A stretch of DNA of 64,000 nucleotides from Micromonospora sp. FIMYZ51 (GCF_038246755.1 NZ_CP134706.1:1364001-1428000); one strand, 5' to 3'; shown: positions 26,784-35,500, numbered from the stretch's first letter. Numbers and translations are program-made. The notes: a model not told the origin generated them from the sequence alone.

Positions 26784-28450
26784 CGCGCACCCCGCTGCGA
26801 CCCGTCCGCGATCCGGTCCACAAGCGCCTCGCTGTATCGCCGCACCGCCGCGTCGGCGGCCACCAGGTCGCAATCGCCGCCGACGAGCAACTCGTGCGCC
26901 CGACGGTAGATCGGGCTCAGCACCGGGTCCTCCGCGAGGCCGTGGCGGATCGCCTGGGCGAGGAACCCGTCGAGTCGACCGGACAACTCCGACCAGCTCT
27001 CCGCCAACCCGACGAGCTGCTGCCGCACCGCCTCGGCCTTGCGCAACGCCCGGTCGGTCACCCGCTCGGCGGCGGCCAGGTCGGCGGCGAGCGAGTCGGG
27101 TCCGCCGGCTGCGACCGCGGCCCGCAGCGTGGTGAGCAGCACCCGCAGCTCGGTCGCCCGGGACGGGGTGGGCGGCGCGTCGGCCACCAGCGTGGCGACC
27201 TTGCGGTACGCGCGGCGGGCGGCCTCCTCGGTGGCCCGCAGACTGGCGACGCGGCTGGCCAGCAGGGTGATGCGCAACGGTACCGACTCGTTGCGGAAGG
27301 TCAGCAGCAGTCGCAGCCCTCGCGCGGGCGCCTGGTCCACCATGGGCAGCACCACAGTGGAGAGCAGCTTGTCCGGATCGTCGGCCTCGTCGATGTTGTT
27401 GATGATCAGGGCTTGCGGTGCCGTGTCGAAGGTCTGGACATCGGTGCCGCCGTCGGTTTCGCCGGCCCAGTCGGCGATCCGCTGGGACACCTCCCGGGTG
27501 CTCTTGCCCGCCACGTCCACCGCCAGGTCGATGCTGCCCACCGGCAGCAGGGCGGCCCGATCGTCCGGATCGCCAGTCGGGCCGGCGGGCGGGCGGAACT
27601 CCCGGCTGGAGGAGACGGCGGCCTGCCGCACCGCTGCGGCGGTGCCGGAACCCGGATGGCCGAGCACCAGGATCAGCACGTTCGCGAACCGCCGTTGTTC
27701 GAAGAAGTCGGCCAGCTGACTGGCGATCGTCGGGTCGGCCGAAGCGTGATCGAGCCGCAGGAAATCGCGATCGACCGAGGGCTCGCCGGACACCCAGGCA
27801 CGGGCCGGCGGAAGGTAGCGCAGGATCGTCTCGACCGGGATCATCCAGGACAGCCCGCTGGCCGGCGCGCGGCCGGCGACGGGAAGCTGCTCGCCGTCGC
27901 TGTTGTCGTACGCGCTCACCACCATTCCCACGACGTGCCCGGTGGCCGAGTCGACCACCGCCGCGCCGCTGAAGCCCTGGATGATCTGAGGGCCGGTGGT
28001 GTCCGAATCCATCTGGACCCACTCGCGTCCGGCACCGGCCGGCCCGGCGAGCCGGGCCCGGACGTGCAGGCCGTGCTCCACTGTCTCCGGAAAGCCGCAC
28101 ACCACCACCCGGCGGCCCCACGGCCGCACCCGGCGCAGCGGTGCGAACGGGCCGCGCGACAACGGCACCGCCAACTCCAGCAACGCGACGTCACCGCGCC
28201 CGTCGTCGCCGGGTGGGGCCCAGCAGCCGGGCACGACCCGGGCCGAAACCGTCGGGGTGCCCGGTTGACCGATGAGGTCGACGTCGACCGGAGCGTCGGG
28301 TGCGGTGCCGGTGGGAGTGGTTGCGCCCGCATCGCGAACGACGTGTGCGCAGGTAAGCACATGGCGTTCGTGCACCGCCATGCCGGCGCCGACGACTCCG
28401 TGCGGGCCGCGGATGCGGACCGGCCACGGCTCAGCGCCAACGTCGAACAC
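26780..28450 (-). CDS. Trypsin-like serine protease fused to a degenerate P-loop domain
   Basis: 556 residues, first gene of the six-gene operon. The protease domain (~1-215) has the full triad: H36 in LTCAHVV, D87 in GDVALLEL, S161 in GFSGAAVVD. Residues ~240-400 resemble a STAND/AAA NTPase but the P-loop GHPGSGT (264-270) has Thr where Lys is expected; a Walker-B-like LIINNIDEADD lies at ~348-358. The C-terminus is helical and EACC1-like in position, but no family is certain. No signal peptide is present, so it acts inside the cell. GTG at 28450 has only a weak ribosome site. The spacing to the upstream TetR is 21 bases, so readthrough is possible. Confidence 0.8.
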   Translation of the reverse strand: MFDVGAEPWPVRIRGPHGVVGAGMAVHERHVLTCAHVVRDAGATTPTGTAPDAPVDVDLIGQPGTPTVSARVVPGCWAPPGDDGRGDVALLELAVPLSRGPFAPLRRVRPWGRRVVVCGFPETVEHGLHVRARLAGPAGAGREWVQMDSDTTGPQIIQGFSGAAVVDSATGHVVGMVVSAYDNSDGEQLPVAGRAPASGLSWMIPVETILRYLPPARAWVSGEPSVDRDFLRLDHASADPTIASQLADFFEQRRFANVLILVLGHPGSGTAAAVRQAAVSSSREFRPPAGPTGDPDDRAALLPVGSIDLAVDVAGKSTREVSQRIADWAGETDGGTDVQTFDTAPQALIINNIDEADDPDKLLSTVVLPMVDQAPARGLRLLLTFRNESVPLRITLLASRVASLRATEEAARRAYRKVATLVADAPPTPSRATELRVLLTTLRAAVAAGGPDSLAADLAAAERVTDRALRKAEAVRQQLVGLAESWSELSGRLDGFLAQAIRHGLAEDPVLSPIYRRAHELLVGGDCDLVAADAAVRRYSEALVDRIADGSQRGAR

Positions 28451-28471
28451 CTTGCTCAGGGTAATCGAGGG

Positions 28472-29101
28472 CTACCGAAACCGTTGTCCCGTGCTCGGGT
28501 CGGAAACCAGTCTGTCCCAGGCGGCCATGGCCCAGTCGACGATGCCGTCGAGCTCCTCCGTGGTGGCCCCGTCCCGGGCCTGTATCGCCATGCCCTGCGC
28601 GACCGCCCCGACGAATCGGGCGAGCGATTCGGGCACCACCGTGCCCGGCAGGTCGCCCTCGTCCAGGCCCCGGACGATCCTGCGCCGCACCTCGGCGATG
28701 TCGCGTTCCCGGCACTCGGCGAGGAAGCGCCCCACCGCGTCCGACTCGGGCACGTTGCCGGCCCCGGCGAGGACCACCAGGCAGCCGGTCGGGTTCGCCG
28801 GGTCGGCGTAGCTGCGCGCATGGTGGCGCAGCATTGCCTCGATCGAGTCCCGGGCGGTGCCGTCGCCGTTCAGCGCCGCCTGCGGCCCGCGCCCCTCGGT
28901 GGTGTTGTAGAGGTCGACGGCCTCTCGGAACAACGCCTCCTTGCTGCCGAAGGCGGCGTAGAGGCTCGGCGAGTTGATGCCCATGGCCGCGGTCAACCCG
29001 GCCATCGAGGCGCCCTGGTAGCCGTGGCGCCAGAAGACCTCCATCGCCCGCCGCAACGCGACGGCCCGGTCGAAGGTGCGGGGCCGACCTCGCTTCGCCA
29101 T
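28472..29101 (-). CDS. TetR-family regulator
   Basis: 209 residues. The HTH is visible in SMAGLTAAMGINSPSLYAAF (~32-51), preceded by the KRGRPRTFD arm common in this subgroup. The C-terminal domain has the helical TetR ligand fold. It is the last of three genes (SDR, SMR exporter, TetR) reading on the minus strand. The inverted repeat at 30240-30257 before the SDR is its likely operator. It is followed after 21 bases by the protease/kinase operon. Confidence 0.85.
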   Translation of the reverse strand: MAKRGRPRTFDRAVALRRAMEVFWRHGYQGASMAGLTAAMGINSPSLYAAFGSKEALFREAVDLYNTTEGRGPQAALNGDGTARDSIEAMLRHHARSYADPANPTGCLVVLAGAGNVPESDAVGRFLAECRERDIAEVRRRIVRGLDEGDLPGTVVPESLARFVGAVAQGMAIQARDGATTEELDGIVDWAMAAWDRLVSDPSTGQRFR

Positions 29102-29137
29102 CTGGGTGTCTCATCTCCTCTCCACCCCCGGGGTGGA

Positions 29138-29455
29138 TCAGTCTTCCACCAGCCGCAGCCCGATGATCCCCGCGACGATCAGCCCGAGGAAGAACAGCCG
29201 GGCGGCGCCGAGGCCCTCCTGCATGGTGACGACCCCGGCGATGATGACGCCGACCGCGCCGATGCCGACCCAGACGGCGTACGAGGTGCCGACCGGGAGA
29301 CGTTTCATCGCCCAGGCCAGCAGGAAGAAGCTCATCGCCGCGGTGGTGACCGCCAGCACCGAGGGCCAGAGCCGGGTGAACCCGTCGGTGTGCTTCAACG
29401 CGCTGGCCCAGACGACCTCCAGCAGTCCGGCCAGGACCAGGACGAGCCAGGCCAT
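29138..29455 (-). CDS. SMR-family exporter, Gdx (SugE) type
   Basis: 105 residues and four TM helices. It has the conserved Glu13 in LAGLLEVVWASALKHTDGF and the stretches LPVGTSYAVWVGIGAVG and IIGLRLVED. These match guanidinium exporters (Gdx/SugE) rather than EmrE-type drug pumps. The expected activity is proton-coupled export of guanidinium as a dual-topology dimer. No guanidine riboswitch is seen in the 30 bases before it, so control is more likely through the adjacent TetR. Confidence 0.85.
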   Translation of the reverse strand: MAWLVLVLAGLLEVVWASALKHTDGFTRLWPSVLAVTTAAMSFFLLAWAMKRLPVGTSYAVWVGIGAVGVIIAGVVTMQEGLGAARLFFLGLIVAGIIGLRLVED

Positions 29456-29485
29456 GGATGCTCTCCTCAGACTCGATGCGGGTGC

Positions 29486-30226
29486 TCAGGCGGCGAAGCC
29501 GCCGTCGACGGCGATGGCGGTGCCGGTGATGTAGCGACCGCCCGCACCAGCGAGATGGCTCACCGTCGCCGCGATCTCCGCCGTCGCCGCGTACCGTCCG
29601 AGGGCGATGAAGCTGCGCTCGTGTGCCGCGCCCGCGCCGTCGGCCGGGTTCATGTCGGTGTCGGTGGAGCCGGGATGGACGACGGTCGCGGTGATTCCGC
29701 GGGGTCCCAGGTCGCGCGCCAGACCCCGGGTCAGGCCGAGCAGGGCGCTCTTGGTCATCGCGTAGAGGCTGACCCCGGCGTACGGCACCCGTTCGGCGAA
29801 ACAACTACCGATGCTGATGACCCGCCCACCCGCTCCCATGTGCCGTACCGCCGCCTGGGTGGCCAGGAACACTCCGCGTACGTGCACGGCGAGGGTGTGG
29901 TCCAGTTCGGCGAGGCTGACCTGTTCGACCGGCCCGTACGGAAAGATCCCGGCGTTGTTGACCAGGATGTCCAGCCGCCCCAACCCGGTGACCGTACGCG
30001 CCACCGCTGCGGTGACCGACGCGGCGTCCGCGCTGTCCGCCGCGATGGCCAGCCCACGCCGCCCGACCGACTCCACCTCCGCGACCACCCGCTTCGCCTG
30101 GTCCGCCGCAGCGCGGTAGGTGATCGCCACGTCGGCACCGTCCGCGGCGAGTCGGGCGGCGATCGCCGCACCGATGCCGCGGCTGCCGCCGGTCACCAAC
30201 GCGACCTTGCCGTCGAGTCCCGTCAT
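29486..30226 (-). CDS. SDR-family oxidoreductase
   Basis: 246 residues. ATG at 30226 follows AAAGGAG. The cofactor motif TGGSRGIG (~12-19), NNAG (~88-91), the catalytic Ser in ISIGSCF and YAMTK (Tyr-x3-Lys, ~153-157) define a classical short-chain dehydrogenase/reductase of FabG-like type. NADPH preference is suggested by the Arg after the second Gly of the motif. The substrate is unknown. It is the first gene of the SDR-SMR-TetR set. Confidence 0.88.
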   Translation of the reverse strand: MTGLDGKVALVTGGSRGIGAAIAARLAADGADVAITYRAAADQAKRVVAEVESVGRRGLAIAADSADAASVTAAVARTVTGLGRLDILVNNAGIFPYGPVEQVSLAELDHTLAVHVRGVFLATQAAVRHMGAGGRVISIGSCFAERVPYAGVSLYAMTKSALLGLTRGLARDLGPRGITATVVHPGSTDTDMNPADGAGAAHERSFIALGRYAATAEIAATVSHLAGAGGRYITGTAIAVDGGFAA

Positions 30227-30239
30227 GCCCGACTCCTTT

Positions 30240-30257
30240 TTGTATCGACCACTACAA
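30240..30257. promoter_or_regulatory. TetR-type operator before the SDR gene
   Basis: TTGTATCGACCACTACAA is an inverted repeat, TTGTA-N8-TACAA, thirteen bases upstream of the SDR ATG and overlapping where its promoter or leader must be. The adjacent TetR gene in the same operon is the likely binder. Confidence 0.6.
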
Positions 30258-30381
30258 TATTCGAGACTGTAACCGAGGCCGGCCCACCGAGTCCACCTCG
30301 ATCGGCGCACTCGTCACTGGATGCAGCAGGCCGTAGGGTGGGGCTTCCTGCTCGGCGGGGCCCATTCCTAGGCGGTGCGAG

Positions 30382-31956
30382 ATGACGGTGACGGCGAACC
30401 ACGCGCACCTCGTCGTCGCGGCGCAGGCCGGGGACCGGTCGGCCCGGGAGGCGCTGATCGCCGCGCACCTGCCGCTGCTGTACAACGTGGTCGGTCGGGC
30501 GCTCGACGGGCATTCCGATGTCGACGACGTGGTGCAGGAGACCCTGCTGCGGGTGCTCCGCGACCTGCCCGCCCTGCGCAGCCCGGAGAGCTTCCGGTCG
30601 TGGCTGGTGGCGATCGCGCTGCGCCAGATCGCCAGCCACCGGCAGCGGGTACGCAGCGCCGCCCATCGGGGCAGCGCGGTCCACCCGGCCGAACAGCTTC
30701 CGCACGTCGGCAACGTCGAGAACGAGGCGATCCTCCGACTGCACGTGTCGGACCAGCGCCGGCAGGTGGTCGAGGCGAGCCACTGGCTCGACCCGGCGTA
30801 CCGGCCGTTGCTGTCGTTGTGGTGGCAGGAGTGCGCCGGCCGGTTGAGCCGCAGCGAGGTGGCGGCGGCAACCGGCCTGACCGTCGCCCACGTCGGCGTA
30901 CGCCTGCAACGGATGCGCGAGCAGTTGGAAACGGGCCGCAGCATCGTCGCCGCGCTGACCGCCGACCCGCGCTGCCCGCAACTGGCCGCGACCGTGCACG
31001 GCTGGGACGGCAGCCGTACGCCGGTCTGGCGTAAGCGGATCACCCGGCACCTCCGCAGCTGTCCGACCTGCACGGCACCGGCCGAGGGTCGGGTCGCCGC
31101 CGAGCGGCTGCTGCTGGGCATCGCACCGCTGGCGGTGCCGGCCGGGCTGACCGCCGCGCTCGCCGCCAAGGGCATCCTGGGCGGCACGGCGACCGGCACG
31201 ACCGTGCTGGCTGCCGCCTATCCCGGCGCAGTGGTGCCGGCGTCCCTGCTCGGCAAGCTCGGTCAGGCGGTGGCAGCTCACCCGCTGGCGAGCGCCGCCG
31301 CCGGTGCGGTGCTCGTCACCGGTACCGCGGTCACCGTCGCCGTCCAGCCCGGCCCGCCGCCCGCCCCGCCGCCGGCCGCCGTCGCGGCACCCACCCCACC
31401 CACCCCACCCACCGAACGGCCCGTCCCGCCGAGTCCGGCCGCCGCCCCAACCAGCTCCGCACCGACCTCGGCGGCCAGGTCGTCGCCGCGCGCGACGCGG
31501 CCGTCCGTGCCGGCGGGCACCATACCGGTGGGCACCTGGTCGCTGGAGTCGGTCCAGCCCCAGGGGCGGTACCTGACCGTCGACGGCGACTTCGCCGCCG
31601 CTGGCGTGGTCCGCGCGGCCAGCCGGGCGGACGTCAGGCAGCGGGCCACCTTCACCGTCAGCCGAGGTCTCGCCAACGCCGACTGCGTCACGCTGCGGGC
31701 CGCCGACGGTCGCTACCTGCGGCACTCGAATCTCCGGCTCAGGCTGAGCCCGAACGAGGGCACCCCGCTCTTCCGCGAGGACGCCACCTTCTGTCCCCGT
31801 CGAGGGGCGGTCGACGGCTCGGTGACCTTGCAGTCGCACAACTACCCGGCTCTTGTCGTGCGCCATCGCGACGACGGGTACTGGATCGACGTCCCCGACG
31901 GCACGAGTACGTTCGGCGCCGAGAGTTCCTTCGTCGTGCGTACGCCCTGGGCCTGA
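30382..31956 (+). CDS. Membrane-tethered ECF-like sigma factor fused to an AbfB carbohydrate-binding domain
   Basis: 524 residues. Sigma region 2 is at ~20-90 (HSDVDDVVQETLLRVLRDLP, then FRSWLVAIALRQIASHRQR) and region 4 at ~135-185 (RLSRSEVAAATGLTVAHVGV). A HxxxCxxC motif, the zinc-anti-sigma signature, lies at H223-C227-C230. A TM helix spans ~302-322, followed by a Pro/Ala/Thr linker (~323-378). Residues ~385-524 are an AbfB/CBM42-type beta-trefoil (GRYLTVDGDF, GRYLRHSNLRLRLSP, YPALVVRHRDDGYWI). This predicts a sigma factor held at the membrane with a sugar-binding domain outside. ATG is at 30382. The topology and release mechanism are inferred. Confidence 0.85.
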   Translation: MTVTANHAHLVVAAQAGDRSAREALIAAHLPLLYNVVGRALDGHSDVDDVVQETLLRVLRDLPALRSPESFRSWLVAIALRQIASHRQRVRSAAHRGSAVHPAEQLPHVGNVENEAILRLHVSDQRRQVVEASHWLDPAYRPLLSLWWQECAGRLSRSEVAAATGLTVAHVGVRLQRMREQLETGRSIVAALTADPRCPQLAATVHGWDGSRTPVWRKRITRHLRSCPTCTAPAEGRVAAERLLLGIAPLAVPAGLTAALAAKGILGGTATGTTVLAAAYPGAVVPASLLGKLGQAVAAHPLASAAAGAVLVTGTAVTVAVQPGPPPAPPPAAVAAPTPPTPPTERPVPPSPAAAPTSSAPTSAARSSPRATRPSVPAGTIPVGTWSLESVQPQGRYLTVDGDFAAAGVVRAASRADVRQRATFTVSRGLANADCVTLRAADGRYLRHSNLRLRLSPNEGTPLFREDATFCPRRGAVDGSVTLQSHNYPALVVRHRDDGYWIDVPDGTSTFGAESSFVVRTPWA

Positions 31957-32052
31957 TCGCGGCCGGGCGTTCGTCCGGTTGGGGGATTTTCGTTATCCGA
32001 GCGGTGGCCGGAACGCCTCCTATTGCGTGAGGCACCAACTGTCCGACGACCG

Positions 32053-32382
32053 ATGAGCGGCAAACCTCCGCCGCCCGTCCACCTGTCCGCGTCCGGCCTG
32101 GGCGACCATCTGCCAGTACGGCCCCGGTGGCTGTGCCGCCGGTGTCGACACCCGTGGCCCTGTACCCAGGCGAAGATCGCGATGCTGGCCGAGTACGGCG
32201 ACAACCCGATCGATCTCTCCCTCTACCTGGCCGGCTGGCTTCAGGAGGCCCTCGACGAACTGCATCAGCTCGATCCCAGCGTGACCGGCAGTGCGGCGGA
32301 CATGTTCGAGCGCTTCCTCGGCTGGCCCACTCGGCTGAGCCGCTGCTACCGGGTGACCCGAGGTGCGGCCGGAGGTTACTGA
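32053..32382 (+). CDS. Conserved small Cys-containing actinobacterial protein, function unknown
   Basis: 109 residues from ATG at 32053. A TTG at 32023 would add ten residues; neither has a clear ribosome site. It contains WLCRRCRHPWPC (possible metal site), then a helical AKIAMLAEYGDNPIDLSLYLAGWLQ region. Similar small proteins are common in Micromonospora-type genomes and are sometimes labelled flavin reductase, a label the sequence itself does not support. It converges with the DUF72 gene nine bases downstream. Confidence 0.65.
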   Translation: MSGKPPPPVHLSASGLGDHLPVRPRWLCRRCRHPWPCTQAKIAMLAEYGDNPIDLSLYLAGWLQEALDELHQLDPSVTGSAADMFERFLGWPTRLSRCYRVTRGAAGGY

Positions 32383-32390
32383 ACCGCCGC

Positions 32391-33245
32391 TCAGAACAGG
32401 GTGGTGGGCTCGACCGGGATCGGCTCGGGCAGCGGCGCCAGATCGGGCACGCGGGCGCGTACCTCGGCGTGGAACCGGCGGGCCAGCGTGGGCGCGTCGG
32501 CGTTGTCCGGGGTGTGGATGAAGACGGTCGGTGAGCGGCCCTCGCGCAGCCAGCCGGCGGTGACGTCGAGCCAGCGCTGCCAACCCGCGACGGTCCGGTC
32601 CGGGTCGTCGCGGCCGAGGTACCGGACGATCGGACGGTCGGTCAGCGCGACCGTACGCAGCGGCAGCCGAGGTTTCTTGGTCCAGGCGTCCCGCTCGGCG
32701 TCGCTTGTCGGCGGCTCGGCGAAGAACGCGGTGGTGTCGAAGGGAACCCATTCGGCGTGCACTGCGCTCAGCGCCGCCGTTAACTCCCGCGCAGCGTGTG
32801 GGTCGGCGAAGAACGCGGGGTGGCGGACCTCCACGGCCCGCCGGTGGGTGCCGGGCAGCCGGCGCAGGAAGCGCAGCAGCGACGGTACGTCGGTCGGGCC
32901 GAACGATCCGGGCAACTGGACCCAGAGGGCGTGGGCCCGGGAACCGAGCGGCTCGATCGCGTCCAGGAAGACCCGCATCGGTTCGGTGACCTCGGTGAGC
33001 CGGCGCTCGTGCGTCACCACCTTCGGCAGCTTGACCACGAACCGGAAGTCCGGCCCGGTCTGCCGGGCCCAGGCGGCGACCGTGTCGCGGGCCGGGGTCG
33101 CGTAGAAGGTGGTGTTGCCCTCGACCGCGTCACACCAGCCGGCGTAGTGCCGCAGCCGCTCCTGCGGCGGGAGCGGGTGCGCGAGCAGCCGCCCCTGCCA
33201 CGCCTTGTGCGTCCACATCGCGCAACCGACGTGCAGACGCTTCAC
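32391..33245 (-). CDS. DUF72 (YecE-like) TIM-barrel protein
   Basis: 284 residues. GTG at 33245 follows AAGGAG. The start KRLHVGCAMWTHKAWQGRL and the internal FYATPARDTVAAWA, FRFVVKLPKVVTHE and WVQLPGSFGP are the family's usual segments. YecE-like proteins fold as TIM barrels related to endonuclease IV, but no activity is established. It stands alone between the small Cys protein and the membrane protein at 33350. Confidence 0.8.
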   Translation of the reverse strand: MKRLHVGCAMWTHKAWQGRLLAHPLPPQERLRHYAGWCDAVEGNTTFYATPARDTVAAWARQTGPDFRFVVKLPKVVTHERRLTEVTEPMRVFLDAIEPLGSRAHALWVQLPGSFGPTDVPSLLRFLRRLPGTHRRAVEVRHPAFFADPHAARELTAALSAVHAEWVPFDTTAFFAEPPTSDAERDAWTKKPRLPLRTVALTDRPIVRYLGRDDPDRTVAGWQRWLDVTAGWLREGRSPTVFIHTPDNADAPTLARRFHAEVRARVPDLAPLPEPIPVEPTTLF

Positions 33246-33349
33246 CGGCGCTCCTTCCCCACCTGGCCGGTTCGACGCCACTGTCGTCGCCCGGCTCGCA
33301 CCCGACGTACCGTATCCGCCTGCCCGGGGCCGGCGGACGCGGCGGGTGG

Positions 33350-34123
33350 TCAGCGGTCGGCGTCGCCGCGATCGACGGTGAGGGTGGCGACCCCCGCGCT
33401 CGCGTCGATGTCGTAGCGGTCCGAGGTCGTCGGCCAATCGGGCGGGGTGAAGGTGGTGCCGCCGGCCACGCCGGAGTGGGTGGTGCCGTCGACGGTGACG
33501 GTGCCGGCCCCGGCGCCCGTGCGCACCTGCACCGGCCCGGCGCCGGCCAGTCGCACCACGACCTGGCTCGCCCCGCCGCTGAGCAGGGTGCGCAGGGTGC
33601 CCTCGGCCGGCGGGAGGTCAAGTTCGATCCGGTGTGCGCCAGCGGTCAGTTCGACCCCGTCGAGCCGGGCGGTACGCAGGTCGAGGTGCTGTTCCTTGGC
33701 GCCGCCGTCGAGCCGGACGTGCCAGCGCACCGCTTCGTGCAGCACCACCTCGACAAGCGCCGGACCGTCCCGGCCGGTGTCCCGGAGGCTGGTCAGCAGG
33801 CTGCCGTCGGAGACCGAAACCGTGGGACGGAGGCTTGCGTCGCGCGGCGTGGACACCCGGTAGGTCTCCTCGCCCAGGTCGGCGGTGCGCAGCCGGATCA
33901 CGTCGGCACCGTCGAGCAGCACGAAGGTGGCCTCGCGCAGGTCGGTGGCGCCGGTGACGACGTGGCTGCCGCCCCGGGACTCGCCCCGGACGGTCACCCA
34001 GGTCCAGCTGGCCACCAGCACCACCACGACGAGCACCAGCGCGCCGCCGAGCCACCACCACAACCGGCGCCCACCCACCCGGTGTGCGGAGTTCGGGTCG
34101 TATGCCGGTTGCGCGTTGTCCAC
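33350..34123 (-). CDS. Single-pass membrane protein with a beta-rich extracellular domain
   Basis: 257 residues. GTG at 34123 follows GGGAGG six bases upstream. A short cytoplasmic part is followed by TM ~22-42 (LWWWLGGALVLVVVVLVASW) and then about 200 residues of short repeated strands (VVVRLAGAGPVQVRTGAGAG). This resembles DUF4097-like beta-helical/toast-rack surface domains. No enzyme motif is seen. It may be a surface or regulatory protein; nothing in its neighbourhood fixes a role. Confidence 0.65.
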   Translation of the reverse strand: MDNAQPAYDPNSAHRVGGRRLWWWLGGALVLVVVVLVASWTWVTVRGESRGGSHVVTGATDLREATFVLLDGADVIRLRTADLGEETYRVSTPRDASLRPTVSVSDGSLLTSLRDTGRDGPALVEVVLHEAVRWHVRLDGGAKEQHLDLRTARLDGVELTAGAHRIELDLPPAEGTLRTLLSGGASQVVVRLAGAGPVQVRTGAGAGTVTVDGTTHSGVAGGTTFTPPDWPTTSDRYDIDASAGVATLTVDRGDADR

Positions 34124-34252
34124 AGTCGCCTCCCGTACCTCGTGACCGCACGGGCTACTACCCATCGGGTCCGTCACCGACTCATACGGACCAGCGACCG
34201 CCGGGGCTCACCGCTGCCACGGTGCGCCCCGGCGGATGGGTGCCGAGGGCGG

Positions 34253-35500
34253 TCAGACGTGCGTCCACTTCTGGTTCGGGGTGCCGGCGCAGTCCCACAG
34301 TTGCAGCCGGCCGCCGTTGTTCGGGTTGTTGTCCCGTACGTCGACACAGCGGTTCGCGCTCAGGTTGACCAGGTCACCGGCGGCGTTGAGGGTGAAGCGT
34401 TGCGCCGGGTTGCCGTTGCAGGTGACCAGGTTGACCTCGGTGCCGTTGGCGGTGCCGGCCCAGGCCGGGTCCATGCACTTGCCCATGGCGCGAATGGTGC
34501 CGTCGGCGGCGAAGGTCCACGCCTGGGCGGCGGTGGTGTTGCAGTCCCAGATCTGCAACGGCGCTCCGTCGACCGGGTTCGCACTGGGGATGTCGATGCA
34601 CCGGCCGCTCTGCTGACCCCGGATCCGGGTGGTGCCGGTGTTGCCGTCCGGCACGTAGCCGTAGACCCGGACGTAGTCGACAAGCATCTGCTGCGGGAAC
34701 TGGGTCGAGCCGTCGGGGTAGCCGGGCCAGTTACCGCCGACCGCGACGTTGAGGATCATGAAGAAGGGATGGTCGAAGACCCAGCGGTTGCCGCCGAGCC
34801 GGCCCGGGTCGACCCGGAAGAACTCCTGACCGTCGAGGTACCAGCGGATGACGTTCGGCTCCCAGTCCACCCGGTAGGTGTGGAAGGCGTCGGCGAGCGG
34901 CTGCCCGATGGTGCGGCTGCCGGTGATCCCGCCGCCACCGGAGTAACCCGGCCCATGGATGGTGCCGTGCACGGTGTTCGGTTCCCGGCCGACGTTCTCC
35001 ATGATGTCGATCTCGCCGGAGGCCGGCCAGCCGACGTTGCCGAAGTCGTTGCCGAGCATCCAGAACGCCGGCCAGATGCCCTGACCCCGGGGGATCTTGA
35101 TGCGCGCCTCGAACCGGCCGTACGCCTGGCTGAAGGTGGCGGCGGTGAGTAGCCGGGCCGAGGTGTACTCGCACCGGCCGTAGTGGCACTGGTAGTTGGC
35201 CGGGTTCTCGCGGCGGGCGGTGATGACCAGGTTGCCCTGCCCGTCGTGCATCGCGTTGCTTGTGCTGTTTGTGTAGTACTGCCGTTCGTTGTTGCCCCAG
35301 CCGTGGCCGCCGATGTCGAAGCGCCACTTGGCCTGGTCGACAGGCGTGCCGGCGGGGGCGTTGAACTCGTCCTGCCAGGTCAGCCCGCCGATGGCGGCGG
35401 CGGCCGGGGTGGACTGCACGGGTAGCACGAGCGCGCTGGTGACGAGGGCCGCGGCGATGGCGGCGGCGGCCCGTCGCAGGCTGCGGGAGATGGCGTACAC
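34253..35500 (-). CDS. Secreted GH16 beta-1,3-glucanase (laminarinase-like) with ricin-type CBM13
   Basis: 415 residues. GTG at 35500 follows GAGGAG. The signal peptide ends near TPAAAA (~36). The GH16 jelly roll (~40-275) has the catalytic ExDxxE at E163-D165-E168 in GEIDIMENVG, followed by WHTY-like FHTYRVDWEP and the IRWYLDG strand. Residues ~285-415 are a ricin-B domain (RCIDIPS, KCMDPAW, RCVDVRD). It hydrolyses beta-1,3- or mixed-linkage glucans of fungal or plant walls. Palindromes at 35562-35573 and 35614-35621 are probable control sites. Confidence 0.92.
   Translation of the reverse strand: MYAISRSLRRAAAAIAAALVTSALVLPVQSTPAAAAIGGLTWQDEFNAPAGTPVDQAKWRFDIGGHGWGNNERQYYTNSTSNAMHDGQGNLVITARRENPANYQCHYGRCEYTSARLLTAATFSQAYGRFEARIKIPRGQGIWPAFWMLGNDFGNVGWPASGEIDIMENVGREPNTVHGTIHGPGYSGGGGITGSRTIGQPLADAFHTYRVDWEPNVIRWYLDGQEFFRVDPGRLGGNRWVFDHPFFMILNVAVGGNWPGYPDGSTQFPQQMLVDYVRVYGYVPDGNTGTTRIRGQQSGRCIDIPSANPVDGAPLQIWDCNTTAAQAWTFAADGTIRAMGKCMDPAWAGTANGTEVNLVTCNGNPAQRFTLNAAGDLVNLSANRCVDVRDNNPNNGGRLQLWDCAGTPNQKWTHV

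Noticed and set aside
26894..30385. A plus-strand open frame of 1163 codons opposite the protease and SDR genes
   Set aside because: Composition is dominated by Arg, Gly, His, Gln and Val without family motifs. It is the antisense image of well-supported genes, as expected at high GC.
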